Source of the DNA: Aromatoleum aromaticum EbN1
GTDB taxonomy: Bacteria; Pseudomonadota; Gammaproteobacteria; Burkholderiales; Rhodocyclaceae
Direction of reading: 5' to 3'
Assembly: GCF_000025965.1 (NCBI RefSeq)
Contig: NC_006513.1
Coordinates: forward strand, 682,001 to 746,000
DNA length: 64,000 nucleotides
Part shown: one piece after another, positions 57,080-64,000 of the stretch
Layout: each line of letters opens with the position of its first letter
How positions within the stretch are numbered: position 1 is the first letter of the stretch
Notes under the pieces: model-generated
Told to the model about the DNA's origin: nothing
What the model saw: the letters and a program-made list of their open reading frames with translations, nothing else
The model's database searches: none
Made by a program: the position numbers and the translations under genes

Positions 57080-58335
57080 CGCTCTCCCCGCTCACGGTCA
57101 CGCAACACATCGCGGCTGCGGGCATCGAAGGAACTGTCGGCCCGCGGGGTCGGGACGGGTGCGGCCGGGGGCGGAGGCGACGAAGTCACCGGCTCCTGCG
57201 CCTGCGCCGTTCCGACGCCCTGCAGCAGCTTGTCGAGCGGCATCAGGAGCAGATTCCCGTTGCCCTTCGCATCCACCATCACCTTGCTGGAATTCGACAT
57301 CACGTGCTGCATCGTGTCCAGATACATCCGCTCGCGCGTCACCTCAGGTGCGCGCCGGTATTCCTCGAGCACCTGGGTGAAGCGACTCGCCTCGCCCTCG
57401 GCATTCGCGACTACCCGCTCCCGATAGGCGTTCGCCTCCTCGATAAGACGGGATGCCGTTCCGCGGGCGCGCGGTATCACGTCGTTCGCGTAGGCCTCGC
57501 CCTCGTTGCGCGCGCGCTCGCGATCCTGACCCGCTTTCACCGCATCGTCGAAGGCTGCCTGAACCTGCTCCGGCGGCTGCGCATTCTGCATCGTCACGCG
57601 ACTCACCTGGATGCCCGTTTCGTAACGATCCAGAATTTTCTGGATCAGTTCGTGGGCGCTCGCCGCGATCTGCTCGCGTCCTTCATACAACACGAAGTCC
57701 ATCTTGCTTCTGCCGACGATCTCGCGCATTGCCGATTCGGCGGCCTGGATCACCGACTCGTCCGGAAAGCGGTTGTTGAACAGGTAATTCTCCGGGCTGC
57801 TCAGCACGTACTGGACCGCGAACTGGATATTGATGATGTTTTCGTCATCGGTCAGCATCAGCGACTCGCGCAGCACCTTGTTGCGCTCGGTGCCGCGATA
57901 GCCGACCTCGACGGTCCGCACCCCGGTCAGATCGACGATCTCATTGCTCTCGATCGGATAAGGCAGGCGCCAGCGCAGGCCGGGATCGGTGGTCTGCACG
58001 AAGTTGCCGAAGCGCAGCACGACGCCGCGCTGGTTCGCGTCGACAATGTAGAAACCGCTCGCGAGCCAGACGATGAAAATCAGCGCCAGCAGCGCGCCGA
58101 TTCCGCCGCCGAACTGGCGGAAAGAAATCTGCGGCATCTGCGGTCCGCCGCCGCCTCCACCGCTGCCGCCGTTGCGTCCGCCGCGCTTGCCACCGAACAT
58201 GCTCGACAGCCGCTGGTTGAAATCACGCCAGATGTCTTCGAGATCCGGGGGACCCTGGTTCCCGCCGCGATTTCCGTCGCCGCGCTTGCCGTCGTCATTC
58301 CCCTGGTTGCCCCAGCGAGGGTCATTGAGTGACAT
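57076..58335 (-). CDS. hflK: HflK, SPFH-domain modulator of FtsH
   Basis: The partner of HflC, 419 residues from the ATG at 58335 (MSLNDPRWGNQG). The N-terminus is Gly/Asp/Asn-rich with polyglycine near residues 60-70, then a membrane helix (about 75-97) and the SPFH domain with VDANQRGVVLRFG. The C-terminal coiled coil ends in a Pro-rich tail. Order hfq-hflX-hflK-hflC is standard. Confidence 0.96.
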   Translation of the reverse strand: MSLNDPRWGNQGNDDGKRGDGNRGGNQGPPDLEDIWRDFNQRLSSMFGGKRGGRNGGSGGGGGGPQMPQISFRQFGGGIGALLALIFIVWLASGFYIVDANQRGVVLRFGNFVQTTDPGLRWRLPYPIESNEIVDLTGVRTVEVGYRGTERNKVLRESLMLTDDENIINIQFAVQYVLSSPENYLFNNRFPDESVIQAAESAMREIVGRSKMDFVLYEGREQIAASAHELIQKILDRYETGIQVSRVTMQNAQPPEQVQAAFDDAVKAGQDRERARNEGEAYANDVIPRARGTASRLIEEANAYRERVVANAEGEASRFTQVLEEYRRAPEVTRERMYLDTMQHVMSNSSKVMVDAKGNGNLLLMPLDKLLQGVGTAQAQEPVTSSPPPPAAPVPTPRADSSFDARSRDVLRDRERGER

Positions 58336-58349
58336 TAGAACGCCTGTAA

Positions 58350-59507
58350 TCACGTTTGAATAGGATCGATGTCGGTAAGATTCGGCGAAGATCCCGCAGG
58401 ATCTTCCGGGGCAGCCGCAGCCGCACGTGCCGCTTCGGCCAGAGCATCGCGCAGCAGGCCCAGTCCTTCGCCTGTCCTGGCGCTCAAAAAAACGCGGTCG
58501 ATCTTACCATATTCATCCCGGTTGGCCGCCGCTTCGGCCTGGGTGAGGTCGATCTTGTTCATCACCATGATCTGCGGCACGTCGCCCGCGCCGATCTCGA
58601 CGAGCACGCGATTGACCGCATCGACTTGCGCTTCACGGTCCTCGCTGGCTGCATCGACGACGTGCAGCAACAGGTCGGCGCTGGCGGTTTCCTCGAGCGT
58701 GGAGTGAAAAGCCGCGACCAGGGAATGCGGAAGATCGCGGATGAAACCGACGGTATCCGAGAGCACGACATTCCCCCCCTCGCCGACATACAGACGGCGC
58801 GAGGTCGTGTCGAGCGTCGCGAACAGCTGGTCGGCCGCGTACGCACCGGCTTTCGTCAACGCGTTGAAGAGCGTCGATTTGCCGGCGTTCGTGTACCCGA
58901 CGAGGGACACCGACAGCACGCCCCGCCCCAGCCGGCCGCGCCGACGCACGCGGCGCTGCTTCTCGATCCGGGCCAGCCGCTCTTTCAGCGTCCTGACCCG
59001 CATGCCGAGCAGGCGGCGGTCGGTTTCGAGCTGCGTCTCGCCCGGCCCGCGCAGGCCGATGCCGCCTTTCTGCCGCTCGAGGTGAGTCCAGCCGCGGACG
59101 AGCCGTGTCGACAGGTGGTCGAGCTGCGCGAGTTCGACCTGCAGCTTGCCTTCGTGGCTGCGCGCGCGCTGCGCGAAGATGTCGAGGATCAGTGCAGTGC
59201 GGTCGATGACACGGCACTCGAGCGAACGCTCGAGGTTGCGCTGCTGTGCCGGCGACAGCGCGTGATTGAAAATGACGAGGTCGGCGTCATGAACGCGCAA
59301 CGCCTCGGCAATCTCGTCGACTTTCCCGCGCCCGGCGAACAGCGCCGGATCGGGCTTTGCACGCCGCCCGCCGATGACCGCTTCGACACTCGCGCCCGCG
59401 CTGACGGCGAGCAGCCTGAGTTCGGAAAGGCGTTCGTCGAGTGCCCCCTGATTCAGATCGAGTTGAACAAGAACGGCCCGCTCACCGGAAGCAGGACGCT
59501 CAAACAT
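58350..59507 (-). CDS. hflX: Ribosome-associated GTPase HflX
   Basis: HflX splits stalled ribosomes under heat stress. The N-terminal nucleotide-binding subdomain (with FAGRGKVDEIAE) precedes the GTPase domain: GYTNAGKSTLFN (G1), DTVGFIRDLPH (G3) and NKIDL (G4). It is 385 residues and follows hfq by about 45 bases. Confidence 0.96.
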   Translation of the reverse strand: MFERPASGERAVLVQLDLNQGALDERLSELRLLAVSAGASVEAVIGGRRAKPDPALFAGRGKVDEIAEALRVHDADLVIFNHALSPAQQRNLERSLECRVIDRTALILDIFAQRARSHEGKLQVELAQLDHLSTRLVRGWTHLERQKGGIGLRGPGETQLETDRRLLGMRVRTLKERLARIEKQRRVRRRGRLGRGVLSVSLVGYTNAGKSTLFNALTKAGAYAADQLFATLDTTSRRLYVGEGGNVVLSDTVGFIRDLPHSLVAAFHSTLEETASADLLLHVVDAASEDREAQVDAVNRVLVEIGAGDVPQIMVMNKIDLTQAEAAANRDEYGKIDRVFLSARTGEGLGLLRDALAEAARAAAAAPEDPAGSSPNLTDIDPIQT

Positions 59508-59551
59508 GGAGACTCGACAAAGCCGGGAATGACTGCTCGATGGATCGGGAC

Positions 59552-59797
59552 TCAGCTATTGCCTTCACCCGAATCCTGCTGCTGGATATTGACCGGACGT
59601 GCAGGCACGACCGTGGAGATCGCATGCTTGTAGACCATCTGGGTAACGGTGTTCTTCAGCAGAACGACGTATTGGTCGAAGGATTCGATCTGGCCCTGCA
59701 GCTTGATGCCATTCACCAGGTAAATCGCGACCGGCACATGCTCCCTGCGCAAGGTATTCAGAAACGGGTCTTGTAGAAGTTGCCCTTTATTGCTCAT
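59552..59797 (-). CDS. hfq: RNA chaperone Hfq
   Basis: Hfq is the hexameric Sm-like protein that pairs small RNAs with mRNAs. The ATG at 59797 gives 81 residues starting [19 protein letters not shown], with Sm1 ([20 protein letters not shown]) and the Sm2 motif [10 protein letters not shown]. The open frame upstream is a shadow. The short C-terminal tail is typical of betaproteobacteria. It heads hfq-hflX-hflK-hflC. Confidence 0.98.
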
Positions 59798-59889
59798 TTT
59801 AAAACCTCGAAGCTCTATCTTCTTGTGAATGTAAAGGATTATATGCTGCGCCGCAATATTGGCGCCGGCACGTCCTCCCGGTGCGGAGC

Positions 59890-61218
59890 CTATTCTTTCC
59901 CTATAAACGGATTGTGCGCAGTACGGAATTGTATCCGCAACGGCGTTCCCTGCAGCTTGAACGCCTCCATGAAGGTCCGTTCGAGATAGCGCACGTACGA
60001 GGTCGGCACATGATCGAGTGCCGCGCCGTGAATGACGACCACCGGAGGGTTGTTGCCGCCCTGATGCGCATAACGCATCTTCGGCCGGAAAACCCCGTGG
60101 CGCGGCGGTGCCTGTTTCGCGAGCGCAGCCTGCATCGTGCGCGTGAGGCGCGGGGTCGACAGGTTGACCATCGCAGCGGCATACGCTGCGTCGACCGACT
60201 TCATGACTGCGGCAACGCCCGCGCCCTTCAGTGCCGAAATGTAGTGAAAGCGCGCGAACGAGAGGAAATTGAGCTTGCGCGTGAGGTCCTGCTTGATGAG
60301 CTCGCGGCGGTAGTCGTCGACGTCGTCCCATTTATTGACTGCGACGACCAGCGCGCGTCCCGCCTCGAGGATGAATCCCGCGATATGCGCATCCTGGTCG
60401 GAAATATCCTGCGATGCGTCGAGCACCAGGACGACCACATTCGCCTGCTCGATCGCCTGCAGCGTCTTGATCACCGAGAACTTCTCGACCGCCTCGAACA
60501 CTTTGCCGCGCCGGCGCAGGCCGGCCGTATCGATCAGCGTGTAGTGGCGCCCGTCGCGTTCGAACGGGATCGCGATTGCATCGCGTGTCGTGCCCGGCAT
60601 GTCGAACGCGATGACGCGCTCCTCGCCGAGCAGGCTGTTGACGAAAGTCGACTTGCCGACGTTCGGACGGCCGACGATCGCGATCCGTGGCGTGCGCCCC
60701 TCGTCCTCTTCGGGCTCCACATCCGGCGGAAAGGCGCCGAGCACGAGGTCGAGGAGCTGTTTCACCCCCTCGCCGTGGGAGGCGGAAACCGGCAGCGGAT
60801 CGCCGAGCCCGAGCGCATGGAATTCGGCCGCGACCATCGTCCGCTCCATGCCTTCCGACTTGTTGACGACGAGATAGACCGGGCGCCCGGCGCGGCGCAG
60901 GCGTGCAGCGATCTGTTCGTCATGAGGCGTGAGGCCGCTGCGGCCGTCGACCATGAACAGCAGCGCGTCGGCCTCGGCGATCGCCTGCTCGGCCTGCCGT
61001 GCCATCTCGTGCATGATGCCGTCCTTGGCGACCGGATCGAAGCCGGCCGTGTCGACGACGAGATAATCGCGGTCGCCGACGCGGCCGATGCCGTAGTGGC
61101 GGTCGCGCGTCAACCCGGGCTGGTCGGCCACGAGTGCGTCACGGGTTTTCGTCAGCCGGTTGAACAGCGTGGACTTGCCGACGTTGGGCCGGCCAACCAG
61201 AACTATTGTGGGTTTCAA
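59890..61218 (-). CDS. der: Ribosome assembly GTPase Der (EngA)
   Basis: Der has two tandem GTPase domains and matures the 50S subunit. G1 motifs [12 protein letters not shown] (start) and [12 protein letters not shown] (about 185) are both intact, as are [22 protein letters not shown] and NKWDD. The C-terminal KH-like domain is present. Its 442 residues are normal. Confidence 0.97.
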
Positions 61219-61232
61219 GCGCTCATTCCCGC

Positions 61233-62375
61233 CTAGCGGACTTCAAAGACGCGGATGTTGCCGTCACGCGTCTGGATGACAAAACCCTGGGCACCGAAGC
61301 GGCGCGGATCGGCAACGATCGCGCTGTCGTCGGCACGCGCCCGCGCCGCGAAAGCGCCGCTCTCGCGGTCGAGGAGATGCACGTACCCTTCCATGTCGCC
61401 CACGGCGACGAAGTTCCCCGCGACAAGCGGGCGCGATACGGTCCGTCGCGCCAGCGCATCCTGTTTCCACGCGCTCGCGCCGCTGCCGGCCTCCAGCGCA
61501 TGGACGGCGTCCCTGTCGTCCGTGATGTAGACAAAGCGCGCGTCGCGGTCCATGCCCGCGCTGCTCGAGAACTCGCGCGACCAGATCGCGTTGCCGTTGG
61601 TCGCGTCGAAGCACGCCGCGCGTCCCTGATAGGCCACCGCGCACACTTCCCGCCGGCCGAGCACCGGCGTTCCGGCGACGTCGGCAACCCGCTCGAGTTC
61701 GGTCGCGCCGCGCGGCGTCGCCACCGTCAGCTCCCACAGCGGCCCGCCGTTGGCGAGATTGACCGCGACCAGCTTGCCTCCCGGATAACCGACGAGCGCC
61801 ACACCGCCTTCGATCGTCATGCCGGCGAAACTGCGCAGCGCCAGCGGCGGCGTCGGCCGCTGGAACACCCAGCGCCGACTGCCATCGCGAGCGTCAAGCC
61901 CGATCAGGCGGCTGTCGGATGCGCGCACGACCACCACCGCGTCCCCGACCGCGGGCGGGGCGAGGACTTCAACTCCTGCCGGAACTCGCCAGCGCGGCTC
62001 ACCGGTCGCTGCGTCGTATGCGACCACTTCGCCGCCGGTCGTCACGACCACTGCCAAGCGGCCGTCGCTGCCGACTCCGGCAGACAGGCGCTTGCCGACT
62101 TTCGCCGTCCACACGGCTTTTCCGTCCTGGTAGCGCGCGACCGTGCCGTCGTGCGCCGCCGCATAGACTTCCTCGCCGACGACGGCCGGCTGGAACACGT
62201 ACGGCCCCGACGAGCCGACTTCCGCCTGCCAGACCGTGTGCAGCTCGGCCGAAGGCTTGAAGGCGACGAGCTCCGCCGGCTCGGGTGTCGACGACGCAAA
62301 AGGATTCAGCGACGAGCAGCCGGCGGAAAGCGCGAGCGAGCCCGCGAGCAGCAGGGTGACCAGAGGACGCGTCAT
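61233..62375 (-). CDS. bamB: Outer membrane assembly lipoprotein BamB
   Basis: BamB is the beta-propeller lipoprotein of the BAM complex. The lipobox LSAGC puts the acylated Cys at residue 20. PQQ-like propeller repeats follow (for example [47 protein letters not shown]). Its 380 residues match the family. It lies between yfgM and der, as in many proteobacteria. Confidence 0.95.
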   Translation of the reverse strand: MTRPLVTLLLAGSLALSAGCSSLNPFASSTPEPAELVAFKPSAELHTVWQAEVGSSGPYVFQPAVVGEEVYAAAHDGTVARYQDGKAVWTAKVGKRLSAGVGSDGRLAVVVTTGGEVVAYDAATGEPRWRVPAGVEVLAPPAVGDAVVVVRASDSRLIGLDARDGSRRWVFQRPTPPLALRSFAGMTIEGGVALVGYPGGKLVAVNLANGGPLWELTVATPRGATELERVADVAGTPVLGRREVCAVAYQGRAACFDATNGNAIWSREFSSSAGMDRDARFVYITDDRDAVHALEAGSGASAWKQDALARRTVSRPLVAGNFVAVGDMEGYVHLLDRESGAFAARARADDSAIVADPRRFGAQGFVIQTRDGNIRVFEVR

Positions 62376-62378
62376 CGC

Positions 62379-63026
62379 TCAGCCCTCCAGCGCCTGAAGC
62401 TTCACGCGCACCACTTCGCGCAACGTCTCGCCGCCTTCGGTGCCGCCCTGCGCAATCGCATCCAGCGCGCCCTGGTAGGCGCTGCGGGCTTCGGCCAGCT
62501 TGCCGTTCGCGGCCAGCACGTCACCGCGCAGATCGGCGAAACGCCCTTTCAGCGCTGCATCCGGCTCGGCTTGCAGCCGGGCGAGCGCATCGGCATGGGC
62601 GCCTTCGTCGAGCAACACGCTCGCGAGTCGCAGCCGCGCGATGTCACGCAGGACCGCGTCGTCGCCGTGCTCCACCAGCCACTCGAGCTGGGCACGCGCG
62701 TTCTTTCCCTCGCCGGCGCTGAACTGCACGCCGGCCGACAGCAGCGCGGCCATTTCGGCATAGACGGTGCCGGAGAATTTTTCGATGATCTGCCCGGCGG
62801 CCTCGCGGGCCTTCTGCGCGTCGCCTCGCTCGGCGGCCTGCTGCACAACAAAATACAGCGCGCCGGCCTCGCTCGCCTGCTTGTTCTGGTACCACCTGAA
62901 GCCTTGCCAGCCGACCGACGCGAGCGCCGCCGCCACTGCGAGCGTCGTCACGAGCTTGCCGTACTGGGCCCACCAGGCCTTCAGCTCGGAAATCTGCTCC
63001 TGTTCTTCCAGGTCATAAACTGCCAT
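62379..63026 (-). CDS. yfgM: YfgM-like inner-membrane TPR protein
   Basis: A 215-residue protein with an N-terminal cytoplasmic start ([19 protein letters not shown]), one membrane helix (about 23-42) and periplasmic TPR-like helices. YfgM is an ancillary subunit of the SecYEG-PpiD translocon. The ATG at 63026 overlaps the hisS 3' end by 14 bases; the longer frame to 63080 lies inside hisS. Confidence 0.92.
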   Translation of the reverse strand: MAVYDLEEQEQISELKAWWAQYGKLVTTLAVAAALASVGWQGFRWYQNKQASEAGALYFVVQQAAERGDAQKAREAAGQIIEKFSGTVYAEMAALLSAGVQFSAGEGKNARAQLEWLVEHGDDAVLRDIARLRLASVLLDEGAHADALARLQAEPDAALKGRFADLRGDVLAANGKLAEARSAYQGALDAIAQGGTEGGETLREVVRVKLQALEG

Positions 63027-64000
63027 CTTCTTCCTCATTTTCCGTGAACAGGCATTCGGCCACTGCATTGGCGAGGCCATCGAGCGCGACGCGCTGCTGG
63101 CCGCCGGGGCCGCGCAACGGCTTCAGGCCGACTTCCCCCGTCGCCGCCTCGTCGTCACCGATCACGACTGCGACCGGCGCCCCGCTTGCGTCCGCTTTCT
63201 TCATCTGCGACTTGAAGCTGCCGCCGCCGCAATGCATCAACACCGCGAAACCATGGCTGCGCAGGGCCTCGGCGGCGCGAAACGCGAGGCGCTGAGCCTG
63301 CTCGCCGAGGTGGACGACGTACACGTCCGGCTGGGCCGGTTCGGCCTCGCCGCCGCTTTCGCGCCATAGCGCGAGCAGCCGCTCGATGCCCATCGCGAAA
63401 CCGGCCGCCGGCGCCGGACGGCCGCCGAGCTGTTCGACGAGACCGTCGTAGCGGCCGCCCGCGCACACCGTGCCCTGCGCGCCGAGCCGCGTCGTGACCC
63501 ACTCGAACACGGTACGGTTGTAATAGTCGAGGCCGCGCACGAGCCGGTGGTTGATGCGGTACGGCACGCCAGCGTCCTTGAGCAGCACCTGTACGCCATT
63601 GAAGTGCTTCAGCGAGTCCTCGCCGAGGAAATCGAGCAGCTTGGGCGCGTTATCGACGAGGTCCTGCAGTTCGGGGTTCTTGGTGTCGAGGATGCGCAGC
63701 GGATTCGTATGCAGGCGCCGCCTGCCATCGTCGTCGAGGCGCTCGCGATGCCTCTCGAGGTACGCGACGAGTTCCGCCCGGTGGCGCGCCCGTTCGTCGG
63801 AGGAGCCGAGCGAGTTCAGCTCCAGCCTGACGTCCTCCAGCCCGAAATCGTCCCACAGGCGCGCGCACATCAGGATGTGTTCGGCGTCGATATCGGGACC
63901 GTCGAAGCCCAGCGCCTCGACGCCGATCTGGTGAAACTGGCGGTAGCGCCCTTTCTGCGGCCGCTCGTGGCGGAACATCGGGCCGTGATAGTAGAGGCGC
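63013..64000 (-). CDS. hisS: Histidyl-tRNA synthetase, C-terminal part (cut by window edge)
   Basis: The frame is open to the right edge; the ATG-like codon at 63978 is internal, in [19 protein letters not shown] (motif 2). Further landmarks are the histidine-specific [15 protein letters not shown] and [15 protein letters not shown], motif 3 [10 protein letters not shown], and the anticodon-binding domain to the end. About 328 of an expected 420-430 residues are visible. Confidence 0.97.
   Translation of the reverse strand, partial: RLYYHGPMFRHERPQKGRYRQFHQIGVEALGFDGPDIDAEHILMCARLWDDFGLEDVRLELNSLGSSDERARHRAELVAYLERHRERLDDDGRRRLHTNPLRILDTKNPELQDLVDNAPKLLDFLGEDSLKHFNGVQVLLKDAGVPYRINHRLVRGLDYYNRTVFEWVTTRLGAQGTVCAGGRYDGLVEQLGGRPAPAAGFAMGIERLLALWRESGGEAEPAQPDVYVVHLGEQAQRLAFRAAEALRSHGFAVLMHCGGGSFKSQMKKADASGAPVAVVIGDDEAATGEVGLKPLRGPGGQQRVALDGLANAVAECLFTENEEEDGSL

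Overview
The window reads as a chromosomal segment of a GC-rich betaproteobacterium, most likely Rhodocyclales (Azoarcus/Aromatoleum/Thauera type). This is inferred from the hisS-yfgM-bamB-der-hfq-hflX-hflK-hflC-DUF2065-hisZ-purA gene order, PEP-CTERM proteins, assimilatory nitrate genes and the overall protein style; no 16S gene is present. Both ends cut through genes: argH on the left and hisS on the right.

Layout. 1-512: end of argH. 833-3617: a compact four-gene cassette (Tat-type exported protein, PqqD-like protein, HprK-like P-loop kinase, nucleotidyltransferase) behind a candidate sigma54 promoter; this is the most obscure system here. 3648-7310 (minus): grxD, prmC, prfA, hemA. 7453-9761: tRNA-Phe and an OmpR/TctE-type two-component pair. 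10068-12200: groSL with a perfect CIRCE operator and a promoter readable by both sigma70 and sigma32. 12282-17090: a disordered acidic protein, tamA, fbp, dadA. 17244-21030: sspBA and the bc1 complex petABC. 21220-24385: recR, ybaB, dnaX and the SRP RNA. 24526-27740: an acyl-CoA synthetase and a GDSL hydrolase with a PEP-CTERM anchor.

27703-36506 (minus) is an assimilatory nitrate operon, nirB-nirD-transporter-kinase/phosphatase-nasA. It sits behind a near-perfect sigma54 promoter with an NtrC-like site about 120 bp upstream of the predicted transcription start. 36870-38846 is a class I c-di-GMP riboswitch followed by an exported subtilisin-like protease. 38944-39732 is a second PEP-CTERM protein. 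40066-49533 is an eleven-gene type II secretion / type IV pilus hybrid: GspG, F, E, PilM-, PilN-, PilO- and PilP-like proteins, a TPR-secretin-cohesin-like fusion and three more pseudopilins. 49680-64000 is housekeeping: rlmB, rnr, two tRNA-Leu(CAG), purA, hisZ, hflCKX, hfq, der, bamB, yfgM, hisS.

How parts fit together. Three exported-protein units (833, 26661 and 38944) each carry a -24/-12 type element, consistent with the known sigma54 control of PEP-CTERM genes. The protease is tied to c-di-GMP. The hybrid secretion machine, the protease and the sorted surface proteins together suggest investment in envelope, matrix and secretion biology. Function assignments rest on reading motifs by eye; no searches were run.
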